A DNA stretch of 64,000 nt from Carex sylvatica (Eukaryota; Streptophyta; Magnoliopsida; Poales; Cyperaceae): positions 1 through 64,000 of the forward strand of contig CAXKVR010000526.1 in NCBI GenBank assembly GCA_964058845.1. Reading direction: 5' to 3'. The translations under genes were made by a program, and so were the position numbers. Below, piece by piece: positions 21,793-33,472 of the stretch. Under the pieces are notes generated by a model. That model made no database searches. It was not told the DNA's origin and saw only the letters and a list, made by a program, of their open reading frames with translations. Position 1 is the first letter of the stretch. Each line of letters starts with the position of its first letter.

Positions 21793-24767
21793 ATGTCAAG
21801 CAGTCGTAATCCGTGTGGCACTTCAGATGCTGCAGCTGCATATGATGATGTTGGTTTTGATCCGGCATGGTCAGCAAGTAATTTTAGCAATTTATTATGG
21901 ATGCCGCATGACCAACATAAGGTCTCACAAATCTATGACAATGTAAGTTACTCCATTAATCATATAATATAATTTTTTATAAAATATTATATACATATTT
22001 GAATTACAATATTTTATTTTAATCAATTTATATAACATTGACAGGATTACAGAGATATAGGAGTGGAACCTCGAAATGTCTGGACTGGGATTGTGTACAA
22101 TGACCTTTGCAAACCATTCTTGCTTAGACTCGGTTTGTATCAGGTTTCTCAAATGGATCACATAAAAATTGATCCAGCACTCCTCGCTGGTCTCGTCGAG
22201 CGATGGAGACCAGAGACCTACAGTTTTCATCTTCCCGTGGGAGAGATGACAATAACGCTACAGGATGTTTCTTGTCTCTGGGCACTGCCGATCATGGGGT
22301 TACCGGTGACGGGTCCTTCAGACCGTACTTGGTCTATCTTAGTGGATCAGCTTCTTGGAAATGGGACCGCAAGTGCGGTGCTTAAAAAGAAGAAGAGATC
22401 GGGGCCAAACGATGCGGCAGAGGTTCGAACGACTTCTGGGTATGCTATAAATTTGAAGGAGTTGCGTAATCGATTTGCTGCAATGCTAAACACTCAAGAG
22501 GGTGAGCCTACAGAGGAGCAGGTACGTCAGTACACAAGGGCGTATGTACTCGATTTGTTCGGGTCTATCTTTTTTGCCGATTCGTCGGGAGATTCGGTTC
22601 CGACAATGTATTTACAATTTCTAGTAAATCTTGATTCTTCGGAACAGTACAACTGGGGTGGGGCTGTTCTAGCTTATCTCTACAGGAGCCTTTGTGTTGC
22701 GGTTCAGCGTAAAACAAAGTGTATGTCAGGGTCAACTGTGCTTCTACAACATTGGTGTTGGTCTCGTTTACTGACCGGTTGTCCTCGTCCCTTACATGAT
22801 TGGAGTCCAGATTGGGGCATGCCAAATCAAGAAGAGTGTCCAGCATTCGGAGATAAGTGGTGTTGTCTCCATGATTATCACCAAGGTCATAATCGGAGTG
22901 GAGTTAGTTACTTCCGTAACTAACTGCAGAAGCTCGAAGATTACATGGTAAAATGGGAGCCTTACAATGCGATGTTAAATGAGATACCGTGTAAGCTGCC
23001 ATCACGAGTTATTAACGAAAGGGATGTATGGCTAGCTCGTGTACCACTTGTGCATTTTTGGATAATTGAGCATTATTACCCAGATCGTGTGATGCGGCAG
23101 TTCGGGTATGCACAGCCCATCCCACCACCACTGCCGCTCCCTGAGGATGAGGTATGCCGGTTGCATAAATTTGTTCACGAGTCCAATGTGGGACTAGTAA
23201 ATTGGTCTAATGTGCATCATAATTACGTAAATGAGGCATATAATCCAGAAAACCACTTAGTTGTTGCAACCGGATATTGGAGTCATTACGACATATTGCC
23301 ATATCAAAGTTGGTTCTAGAATAATGGCATGTTCAATATATTCTTAGGAAAACAGTGCATAGAGGGTCTTGACGATCCCGTTCCAGAATACAGAGATGAG
23401 ACTGGTGAAGTATGGTACATTCCCGGTGCCCCAAAATTGACACGTGATGTAAGTTTTATAAATTAGAAATATTTATAAGATGATATTTTTTTTCCAGTGA
23501 ATTTACAACTTTTATTTTATTTTATAGTCATTACGAGGGAAAAAAATAATATCAGCAGCTATAGGATTGACGAAATCAAGAGCACTCAAGAAAATAGGAA
23601 AAAAATTTCTCAAAGCAAGTTGTGGCCTTCTCAGAGACAACGGTATGGATGCTAAATTGCAAAGTATGTTGAGGGCGACCGATCTTCCAGACAATATCGA
23701 TGACATATAAGATGGTGATAATCCAGAACCCATCCCCAACTTACCGCAAGATTTAGACCCCAACTATCATGATAGATGGATAGAAACAAATGACGGGTTA
23801 ACTGAATATCTCAGAAGCTTTGAAACTGGACCTAGTCAGGTTGATCTGGTAAGTATTAAAAAAAATACTTTCATTGGTTGTCGATTGTGTTTACTAAGAT
23901 AGTAAAATATTAATTATAGGGAGGGGATGATCATGGCACGACCGCACAAGGCAACGTAGAACCTAGTCAGGACTGTCAGGTAATTATTTAATACTCTAAG
24001 AAATTAGAAATAATCGTCGAGTTTGTTATTACAATACTAAATTATTTTTATAGAGAACGGAGGACCCAGTTGGGCAGTTCATGTCAGAGTTGTTGGACAA
24101 CCCGGGGTACGTCCCAGTTCATCACACAGTACCTAGTCAGGTCTATCAGGTATTAATTTCCTCACTTACAATTTTTAATTTTAATAATCATTTATATAGT
24201 TTATTAAGTACTAAAGTAATTATTATAGGAATAACAGGTTCCTATCACGTTCGAACAAGACAACGCAGGACCTAGTCAGGTCTAGCAGGTAATTTTATCT
24301 CTCCTGAAATAAATTTTAATTAATCATTTATTATGTTTGTTACAAATAATAAAATAATTATTTCAGGGAGTGAATACATTTGTCAGTTGGGACCAGACAT
24401 ACGATCAGGCGTATCCTCAGGATGCGTAATACATGGGTCATACAGGACCTAGTCCGGTATATCAGGTAATAATTTCAAAATGATTTTATTTTATTTAAAT
24501 GATAGTCGATTATATTTATTAAATACTAAAATGATTGTTGCAGGATTCGGATTATATCGGGTTGGCCCGCTAGATTTTACTGGTGCACAAGACAACATAG
24601 GACCTAGTCCGGTCGTTACGCCACATACATAAGCAGTAGAGGCCTTTTTTCCATCGTACAATAATGTTTATGTCAGGCGTAGGAGAGCGAACAATCAAGA
24701 AGTTATACCAGAACGGAGATACCCAGAGCGAGATCGTCGAGCACCAGATATGTTCATTTTTGATTAG
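21793..24767 (+). pseudogene. Plant mobile domain (PMD, MAIN-like) protein gene of MULE 1
   Basis: Exons I infer: 21793-21942, 22045-23448, 23528-23848, 23920-23979, 24054-24149, 24229-24288, 24367-24465 and a last one from 24544. All introns are GT-AG and all junctions I checked are phase 0. Exon 2 carries the PMD domain: WRPETYSFHLPVGEMTITLQ, DVSCLWALPIMGLPVTG, YLYRSLC, and WEPYNAML with HYYPDRVMRQFG. PMD proteins include host MAIN/MAIL1 (gene silencing, genome stability) and many transposon copies; the TE-encoded role is not established. In-frame stops at 22921 (TAA), 23317 (TAG) and 23708 (TAA), more in the 3' exons, and a frameshift in the last exon disable it. The 3' exons each end in a GPSQVYQ-like sequence. 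Confidence 0.82.
23831..24625 (+). repeat. Tandemly multiplied 3' exons of the PMD gene
   Basis: CCTAGTCAGGTCTATCAG or a close variant directly precedes the donor GT at 23848, 23979, 24149, 24288 and 24465, and recurs at 24602. Spacings are 131, 170, 139, 177 and 154 bp. Each unit is a short exon (60, 96, 60, 99 bp) plus an AT-rich intron. Confidence 0.8.
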
Positions 24768-24786
24768 ATATTTAAATTGACTGTTA

Positions 24787-24915
24787 GTTTGTGTTAGGTG
24801 GGAATGTATTTAAATGGACTGTTAGTTAGTTTGTGTTACGTGGAAATGTATTTAAATGGACTATTAGTTAGTTTGTGTTACGTGGGAATGTATTTAAATG
24901 GACTGTTAGTTAAAT
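24787..24915 (+). repeat. Tandem repeat, about 51-bp unit
   Basis: About three copies of TTAGTTTGTGTTACGTGGGA with ATGTATTTAAATGGACTG, directly after the PMD gene end. Probably in its 3' UTR. Confidence 0.75.
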
Positions 24916-25140
24916 AGATTGTTACTTATTTTAGCTTTTACTACTTGAGAATATTTTATTTCATTCTTATTTTATTTTTATTTTGTATGAATGTTACTTG
25001 AACTTGTTCATGGTAGTTTAAACAAAATAGCTAAATAAACTGTAAAATAACATAAACTTGAACTACTTTCATTAATCTCCAACTGCAAATCAAATGATCT
25101 AGAAAAATAAACTATCAAAAATGAGTCTTCAAATCTGAAA
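24916..25140. other. Spacer between the convergent MULE 1 genes
   Basis: AT-rich; probably the two 3' UTRs meet here. Nothing else seen. Confidence 0.4.
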
Positions 25141-28098
25141 TCATCTTCGACTATAACCAGAAGATATTCCTGCTAAAAAAAAATTAAAAAAACATTAAGT
25201 AGAATACACAATTTTTGGATAAGGAAAAACAATAATAAATATTAAAATTTTACAAAACCTGCTGCATGTGTATGTCAGACGTAGAACGTCTTGCTTGCTG
25301 TCCCATTGTCCTACTAGAAGAAGCCTCTAAACCAATAACACAATATGATGGCCATTAATATGTTATGTACATATATTTCAAATGGAAATAAAACCAAAAT
25401 TTATAAATGAAAATAAAATTAACCAACCTGCTGCACGTCTGTCGAACGTCGAACGTCTAGCTTTGTGTCCCACTCTCCTTCCTTGCATTTCATCCATCGT
25501 CATGACTATACGAGCGTGCTTTCTCCTACCTTTCTTAATTTTATTTTTATCCGGAACAATAGTTAGACCGTCATAACGTGGCTATTCACATTGGTTGGCA
25601 AAGCCGTGAAATTGGTCACTCCAAGTTTCGGCAAGTGTCTTTGCGGAATACAATTGATTTACGAATATATTATGGTTGTATCTCCGGTTCCGACACATGG
25701 CAAGTACATGAGCACACGGTATACCTGTAAGCTGTGGTTTGAGACATGCACATTGTGCTATATTTTCATCACTTATGATGACCTTATACCGAAAAGTTTC
25801 TTTTTTTTAAGTAAAATTTCCATCTCGTTCTTTGTACACGACCCTCTCATCATTCACCTTGACCTCGTGTTCACCGTGCACACCAAGTGGCATGGAATTC
25901 ATTTCCAGACACTTTTTTATTCTTTTTGCTAATAGCTCTTAAACTCGCTCTGACCAAAGTTGTTGACTAGCTAGGTGAGTCATTGCTTTTTCTCGTCTAT
26001 CCCTAAACCAAGCGAAACACTTATAATATGTGTCTTCCACGAGTGCCACAACTGGCAATCTCCGGCTATATTTAAATACTGTATTCAACGATTCAGATCC
26101 GTTAGTAGTCATAATTCCCCAACGAGCGCCGTTGTCCATGCATTGATACACCTTCCATGGTTTAGGGATCTCATTATGATTAGTATCTTGATATTTGCCG
26201 ACATTATTTAAGTACGCAACTGCATCTGGATTTTTCTTTCGTAATATTTAGAAGAACTCCTCAAACCTCCGTGGCTTCTTTTTGTTCACAAGTATTTTAA
26301 ATAGGTCATAGAGTTTTTTATTGTGTACTTTTTTCATCAAATTCTCGGCAATGTGTTGTGAGCACAATCTGTGAACGCACTCGCCACCATCCTCGTACCA
26401 ACCACCAAATCTATCGGTGAATACTTTCTTGATCCCCATGTGCCGATCAGAAACAACGCACATGAACTTATTACCAATTACCTCCATACGCAACCACCTC
26501 ATGAACCATCCCCATGTCTGGAAACTCTCTTCCCCGACTAATGCAAAAGTCAGAGGAAGCAACTGATTCTCAGCATCGTAACCGCACGCTATTAGCAATC
26601 TCCCTTGATACCTACCAGAAAGGAAGCATGCATCAATACTAATGATTGGCCTGAGATGAGGCACTACAGCAATGCACGGACCGTAAGCCCACGCAGCTGC
26701 CTTAAACAACATTTCTGTTGGATCTCCCGTGGGTTCGTGCGCAACTCCATATTTTGTTCCTGGATTATCTCTTTTAATTGCTTCCAACAGTGGAGTGAGA
26801 AGGTTGTAAGATTTTTCCCAACTACCGAATAGTTGTGCGATTGCCAGCTCTCGGCCACGCCACAACTTGTTATATTTGGGAGTGATTCCCTTATAGACTT
26901 TACGGACTAGCTCTTTAACGCTTTTAATGGTTAAGGCAACATTTTCCCTAATATCTTCTCGTATAACATTGGCGACCATTTCTGCAGTTAATTGTGCATG
27001 ATCAGTACGAGAAGCATCGACATGGCATGTATGTGGCCCTGAAATTATTCTAATTTTCCACTTAGATGAAAATAATCCCGACTTGGCATACAAACGCCAC
27101 GTACATCTGGTGTCTTTGCATTTGACTACCATACCAGTTCTATTGCTCCCTGTAATTTTTACTTCAATATTCTTTCTGATGTGATAATCGTTTATTTTCA
27201 ATCGTAGAGCCTCTTTTGAAGAGAACTCATTACCTACACCAAGTGTATCATGGCGATATTGGGGCCTACTGAAGAAGTTGACATCTGCGGGATGAAATGC
27301 TTAGGTGTTATTGAAGCTTGCCACAGGGTGACTTACACCACAGTCAGATATGGGAAAATGTTCAGCCTGAACGCGTGGTGTTTGGTGTGATTGTGTCGAG
27401 GTATCATCCCGGACATCCCCTTCTGAATCATTTTCATCATCCCAGTCGGCGTCATCCTCACATGAGTCAGCGTCGTCTTCGTCATCACTTTGCGGCACAT
27501 CATCAAAATCAGTATTAGGATCAGCTACCTCCGGTGGATCGATCCATGGGCTATTCTGATTATTGTATTCTGTCTGAACAGACGGTGACAACTCGTTCAC
27601 ATTGGGATAAGGATGCAGATAAAGGTCTTGCCTCGGTGTTTGTTGTGTCGGATAGGATTCGAAGAAACTGGGACCCGCATAGTTACCACTATATTGGGCC
27701 TGTCGAGGTTCTGGTTGTGTTTCCGGTACCATACTGTCAACGAATAACTGCAGTTCCATTTCACCGATGATTGGATCCAACTCAATGTATAAATCGAGAA
27801 AAGTATACTGGGTTTGGGCACGTATACTTTGCATATAAATACCTCTCCAACTCTGATCGCACACGATTTCAATTTTCTCATAATAACGTCGGGCTGTTGT
27901 ACCAACATTAACCCGTGCATGTACTTTTAGGTTATACTCATTCTCGGAATATCCAAGTTGGCCATAAATTTCACCTTTCACATCATACCAACCGTATTCA
28001 TTAGTCACACTCAATGAGAATCGAGGACTAATACTATACTCCACTCCTTTACGACCGTGTCGTATTTCACCACCAAAATAAATCCTCAGCATCAACAT
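25141..28098 (-). pseudogene. MULE transposase (MuDR-type) of element 1
   Basis: Starts at 28098 (MLMLRIYFGGEIRHG). One frame runs from 28098 to 25939 with only three stops (27301, 26248, 25939), all TAA where CAA (Gln) would fit. It has an N-terminal domain, an acidic linker (DDVPQSDDEDDADSCEDD), a WRKY/FAR1-like zinc segment (CKDTRCTWRLYAK with HTCH) and the DDE core: IISIDACFLSGRYQG (Asp at 26632-26634) and VVSDRHMGI (Asp at 26446-26448). The SWIM zinc finger CACLKPQLTGIPCAHV lies at about 25.70-25.75 kb after a frameshift. The end RRVGHKARRST is repeated in a small downstream exon (GQQARRSTSD). The exact 3' end is uncertain. Confidence 0.87.
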
Positions 28099-28449
28099 GA
28101 TTAATTATTTTTATAAATTAACCTACAAAACAATAAATAAATAACATATTATTATTATTACAATAATAAAAACTAATATTAATTAAATTATTTTACAATA
28201 GATAGAATAACGCAGCTTAAAATATAATTAATAAGTTAACGATTTAAAATTCAATTTCGTTATTAAAAATAATTACCTTAACTCCTTCTATATGTCTGGA
28301 GGTTATTTTTTCTCTATGACAGATTAACTTCTGTCTCTGTCGGTCTCTCTCGATAGATTTTCTTCTCTTTGTCGGTCTCTATTCTGTTTCTGTCTTAAAA
28401 TTTTTTCTGTCTCTGACGGACTAAATATGAATTAATATTAATAATTTAA
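28099..28449 (-). promoter_or_regulatory. Transposase leader of MULE 1
   Basis: AT-rich, then (on minus) repeats of GACAGAGA-type purine-rich words between 28310 and 28425, mirroring the leader at the other end. A promoter is expected here or in the TIR; no defined TATA box could be picked. Confidence 0.35.
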
Positions 28450-28925
28450 TATTTTGGGACGGGTCCTCCCTTCCTGTCCCCTTTTTTTTTTTTTTTTTTC
28501 GGGACGGGTCCACCCTTCCCGTCCCATTTTTTTTTTTCGCTTTTTCGAGACGGGTCCACCCTTCTCGTTCCATTTATTTATTTATTTATTTTTTTTTCGC
28601 TTTTTCGGGACGGGTCCTCCCTTCCTGTTCCATTTTTTTTTTTTTGCTTTTTTCGGAACGAGTCCACCCTTCCCGTCCCATTTTTTTTTTTTCGCTCAAT
28701 TAAAATAATTGATTAAGCTAATTATCAAATCGAATCGTTTAATCGGGACGGGGTAATCTGTCCCGTCCCATGAGACAGGGTAATCTGTCCCGTCCCATGG
28801 GACGGATTAACACCACCCGTTCTACTCATATTTCGACAAAAATTAAAATCAGTATCGTATTCCGATATTTTATTTATTTAATTTCTATTATTAAAAAAAT
28901 CGGTATGTATCGTGCCAGCTTTTTT
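28450..28925 (-). repeat. Right TIR of MULE 1 with internal minisatellite
   Basis: Inverted partner of 20555-20945. Holds about five variable copies of the GGGACGGG...CCCGTCCC unit with T-runs of different lengths, and an extra duplication GGGTAATCTGTCCCGTCCCA (28754-28800) absent from the left arm. Confidence 0.85.
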
Positions 28926-30404
28926 TGTTTTCAAGCCTTCTTACTTAAGTGTCTAAGATAAGGAAGGATTCATCAGATTAGCCCATGGGCCAAAGCCCAG
29001 CTATCTACTTCAAGCCTTTTCCATTCCCCGGCTAGGGTTAACGCTGCCTATATTTCTTTTCTTATGCTCCTATAAAAGGTCTTCCCTTCTTGTCCTGGGG
29101 AGTCTATGCTTCCAGCCGCAACACTAATGTGAGATATTTTTTCTACTTTTTTTCTGAAGATGAGACCTCTCTATTCCAATCGATCTTGATTTTAATCTCA
29201 ATCTCAAATTGTTCTTTCTCCTACTAGAATGGTAAATGTTATTCACAATTTTGTCAATTGTTCATCTGATGAAATGATTTTTAATGATGCCTCACCACAC
29301 CTTTGGCTGATTGAGAATTAAATTGCTCAAAACAGCCCAGTCATGGAGGCATATATCCACTTGGCGAGATAACGTGGAAGCCTACCCTTTGATATGGTTT
29401 TGCTTCTAAAATCTCTCGGCACATTTTTTCTTTTCTCTCCATTTCTAATGCCATATGAAAAATAATATCATACTTGTTATCTTGAATTCAAATCGTATAG
29501 ATTTGATAAACCATGAACTAAAATATACTCATGTATTACATTAGTGAGGCTATGTTATTATGCATACCACAGATTGGTTCATATTGCAGATCAATATCTT
29601 CAAATTTTTAGTTGATCTGAATTGTTTGATATGATGAAATATGATTTTCATATGAAAATATACTTGAAATTTTTAAACTATTTATTTAACTAAGTAGAGA
29701 ATCACTACTCTTTAATGGTCTAGAATATTTAGATTAAATGATTTTTTATCTATATAAAAGAATGTAAAATTTGATCCAGAAATATATTTTCATAAAAATA
29801 TAACTTGTCTGATAAAAGTCAGTAAAATTTTTAAATCATAAAAGTTTCTCTGTAAATTCATAGAAATTGTATGAAAAAACTAAATGGGAATCTAGTGTTT
29901 AAAATAATTGATATGAATAAGCAAATTGCTTAAGAAAAATACTTTGATGTCCATGTAATTTTTTTTCGGCAAATTATAAAAATCATGGAAAATTGTCCAT
30001 TTTTTTTGTTATGAAACTATGTATATGAGAAAGCTTGCAATTCTAGATTTTGTTTTTTGAAAGTCTTGATTAAGGCAAACAATACTACGTGATAAGGTAC
30101 TAGAAAATGATCTATAGCTTCACTGTGGAAACGGTTTGTACAAAAAGACAGCTTGCGAAATCAAATGTCTTTAAATTCAGGTTGACATGAGTGATTTTAA
30201 AATGGGAGCTTCTGGTGGAAGAGATGGTAATGATAAAATGTACATCAATTACTCGACACCAAATTGATGTAGCTTTTTGTGTTGGTTTTAATTTATCTTT
30301 TTGTATTTTTTTTGGGTTTCCTGTTAAATTCGAGTTTAAGCAAATGGATGGATGTTCAGTACTTAAATTGGTTGATTTTACAATTACCATTTGTATTATT
30401 GTAA
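28926..30404. other. Spacer between the two MULEs
   Basis: Mostly AT-rich. A compact promoter-like block lies at 28975-29110 (separate entry). 29360-30404 has no supported feature; the frames at 30112-30427 on both strands lack domains. Confidence 0.4.
28975..29110 (+). promoter_or_regulatory. Promoter-like cluster: site II motifs, telo-box, TATA
   Basis: AGCCCATGGGCC and AAGCCCAGC give three TGGGCY site II elements. CTAGGGTTAACG holds a telo-box core, and CTATAAAAGG (29070-29079) is a strong TATA box. This combination is known from plant ribosomal-protein and snoRNA promoters. Downstream there is no clear ORF. Confidence 0.45.
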
Positions 30405-30665
30405 CATCTCAAATTTTGAATATTTGAAGAAACTTTATAACGTCGTAACATGTTTAGACTGACCTCAAGCTTTCCGACATTTTTAAAAATATTCAAAAAG
30501 AAAAATAAATTATTAAGAATAACATGGTTGTTGCAAAAATTTTAAAAATGTTCAAATCACTTTAAAATTCGGTGGTCTGAAATTTTAATTTTCAATCGTT
30601 CATAAATTTGTCGGTTCGAAATTAAAATTCTCAATTGTCGAAAAATTTGGCAGTCCGAGTCTATA
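30405..30665 (+). repeat. Left TIR of MULE 2
   Basis: Matches the reverse complement of 39765-40010 with moderate divergence. The outermost part, beyond about 30465, aligns poorly, so the true end may lie a little inside. Confidence 0.78.
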
Positions 30666-30789
30666 TATTTGTTTCTTTCTCTTCATAATTTATTTTTTCA
30701 AAATCTCACTCTTTCTCTTTCTCACTCGAATTTCTCCTCCATTTTCTCATCTCTTTTCCAGATTTTCAAGTTCTTATAATTTTTTAAAA

Positions 30790-31825
30790 TTTCATTTGTA
30801 GTGTAAAAAGTTGTAAATTAGTTTAATTAAGTTAGTAAGTATCAAAATTAGTGTAATTTTTTTTTAGTTAGTTGAGTTAGTGCTAATTAGTTGTAATTAG
30901 GATTAATTAATTTCGGTATCAATTTAGTGGTAATTAGTGTTAATGTAAGATTAATAAATTACGGTATCAATTTAGTAATAATTATGGTACAAAAGTTAGT
31001 TTTAATTTTATTTTGAATTATTTAGTCCAAAATTTAATCGTAATTAATCCTAATTACTTGTAATTAGGGTTAATAAATTGAAGTACCGAATTTAGTGGTA
31101 ATTAGTGTTAATGTAAGTACCAAATTAGTTGTAATTAGTGATAATTATGGGGTCAAAGTTAGTTTTAATTTCATTTTGCAAATTGTAAACCATAATTTTG
31201 ACCGTAATTAGCGTATTTTAGCATATTTTTATCGCAATTAGCGTATGTTAGCAAATTGGAGTATATTTTTACTGTAATTAGCGTATTTTAGCATATTTTA
31301 CCGTAATTAGTGTATTTTAGCATAATTTAATATATTTTGCATGAATAACATTTTTTTTTCCATATTAACGTAATTTAGCCTATCTTTACCGTAATTAGGT
31401 TATTTTAGTATATTTTCGCTAGTTTTAGCATATTTTAGCTGAATAACATATTTTTTTTCATATTAACGTATTTTAGCATATTTTAGCATATTTGAGTATA
31501 TTTTTGCCGTAATTAACGTATTTTAGCATATTTTACCGTAATTAGCGTATTTTAGCATATTAAATATATTTTGTCAGAATAACATATTTTTTTTATATTA
31601 ACGTAATTTAGCCTATATTTACCGCAATTAGCTTATTTTAGTATATATTCGCTAGTTTTAGCATATTTTAGCCGAATAACATATTTTAGTATATTTTGAC
31701 TGTAATTAGCGTGTTTTAGCATATATGAGTATATTTTTGCCGTAACTAACGTATTTTAGCATATTTTACCGTAATTAGCATATTTTAGCCAATTGTAGCA
31801 TGTCTAATTTTTTTTTCAAACGTAG
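30790..31825 (+). repeat. Degenerate A/T-rich tandem repeats inside MULE 2
   Basis: First part: GTGGTAATTAGTGTTAATG-type units with TACCGAATTTAG. Second part (31200-31800): GTAATTAGCGTATTTTAGCA units, arranged in longer blocks of about 160-200 bp that share GAATAACATATTTTTTTTCA and TTAACGTAATTTAGCCTAT. No coding content. Confidence 0.75.
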
Positions 31826-32735
31826 GATGGTTAGGAGACGTCCTAGGAGACCACCAGCACCCGACTCTATTGATTAGCCAATTTCCGTGGACAACAAAGA
31901 GCATTTTAGTCCATTATTATGGATATCTCACAGTTAGAATCGAGTTTCACTGGCATCCCGAGAGGTACTTGATTACTTTTTTTTCTTTTCTTTTTTTTAA
32001 GTTAAATTTTTTTCGAGTTCTCGTATTTTCAGGTTTTTATGTTGTTTCATTTTTTTTCAACGCAGAGTCAGGACCCTCTAGATGGAGCGATAGCACGTGG
32101 ACGCGTCTCACTGGCAAGTAGGTCTCACTAGCATCGCTACGTGGACGCGTCTCACGGAAGGCCAGTAGGTATCAGGCTGGTCCGAGGTCAGTTGCAGAGT
32201 CTGGGTGACACGTAGATGAGCTGGACTCCGTACGGTGAGTTATACAATGAGGGGTTGCTGCCGCAGATATTGGAGCACCACTATCCAGACCGGGTGCTCC
32301 GTCAGTTTGGACGTCCTCTACTCATCCCCGCAGATCCAGACATCCCGAGATCTACCATCATGAGGCTATACGGGTACATACAAGTTATGTTTTTCTTGCA
32401 TTTTGTATTTAATATTAGTTGTTGCATTTAAATTGCATCTAACATATTAATTACAAGATGACCCACGGTAATCACAACAATAGAGATCGAAGTACGCATT
32501 ACCTGGAGCACTATGACAGAGCAGTGAGCATGAGTGAGAACTTGTGACAAATGTCGGGGGTTGATGAGATGCAGTTGCAGGGGCCTCCCCTACTGTGATA
32601 TCAGGCTTGGTACATGCGGGTCGGCATGGCATTAGTGTATCTTGAGTAAAATTACGGCAATTATTTTTACGCAAAGATCTTAGAAGATGATGGTTATACT
32701 CCCACTGGCAGGAAATGTGCTCGCGATATAAGTAA
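31826..32735 (+). pseudogene. Decayed PMD gene of MULE 2
   Basis: MSWTPYGELYNEGLLPQILE followed by HHYPDRVLRQFGRPLL (32216-32350) matches the PMD motif WEPYNAML...EHYYPDRVMRQFG of MULE 1. Upstream VRGQLQSLGDT and downstream STHYLEHYDRAV and YFYAKILEDDGYTPTG fit the end of such a protein. Frames shift and stops (for example 32213) break it; the N-terminal half is missing. Confidence 0.68.
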
Positions 32736-33452
32736 TGCATCTAAAATAACTCATTTTGACCATCTTTTTAACCTTTCTCCCTAATGTTTTTTTTTGTTGT
32801 CTAACATTGGTTTTTTTTTTTTTTTTAGCTGCTACTAGCGGTTAAAGGTGGAGCGCATTCAATTGTTTGTATTGAAAATCGTGGTTTCAGAATTTTTGAA
32901 CACACAATGTTGAACTACTTTGCGCCTTGCATTGAGGGTTTTCAGCAGAGAGAACAGAGGTAGACCAGCTGACCGATATTTCGATTCGCGGTATCGTTGA
33001 TAGAGAGTTTTTTTATAGTTTTATGTTTTATATATTTTTTATAGTGTTTTATGTTTTATTATGTTTTATGTACGTTAGTTAGCATTTATGTTATATCGTA
33101 TTTTTATTATGTTTTATGTTTTACATTTTTATGTTGTATCGTTGAGCTATGTTTTATGGTAGTGTTTTATAATAGAAAAACACTACATAATTAAGAACAA
33201 AAAAAACACTAAACAAAAAAACTAAAAAAATAACAACAAAAGAACACTAAATAAAAAAAATGATCAGTTCGGGCTATTTTTGAGCGCGGATATCTCACGA
33301 TCTGTTTGGAGTTTTGGCGTGAAACTTCACAGTCCTGTTCGAGGATGTTAAAACTGCATGTTAATCAATTTTCATGATTTTTTGAGATTATTTGCTATGA
33401 AAACAAGGTGTGCAAAGTTAGGATCGGAATAAAACATCTTACAATATAAATT
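32736..33452. other. Unassigned part of MULE 2
   Basis: A patch at 32826-32965 reads AHSIVCIENRGFRIFEHTML on + and could be another exon remnant, source unknown. 33000-33250 is T- or A-rich with TATGTTTTAT repeats. No gene supported. Confidence 0.35.
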
Positions 33453-33472
33453 TTAAATTGATGCATTTAAAA

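Larger units (their letters stand above)
20555..28925. mobile_element. Mutator-like element 1 (MULE) carrying PMD gene and transposase
   Basis: About 8.4 kb between inverted repeats at 20555-20945 and 28450-28925. The ends align over CGATTTTTTTAATAATAGAA, TATCGGAATACGATACTGAT and CTTAATCAATTATTTT. A plant mobile domain gene (+, 21793-24767) converges on a MULE transposase gene (-, 28098 to about 25141). The ends are fixed only to within about 10 bp and the 9-bp target duplication could not be read. Both genes have stops, so the copy is inactive. Confidence 0.85.

Noticed and set aside
25382..27770. Plus-strand frames of 60-113 codons in MULE 1
   Set aside because: Antisense shadows of the transposase.
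29267..29310. C/D-box snoRNA
   Set aside because: C and D boxes are only 34 nt apart, C'/D' boxes and a terminal stem were not found. Kept only as a low-interest observation.
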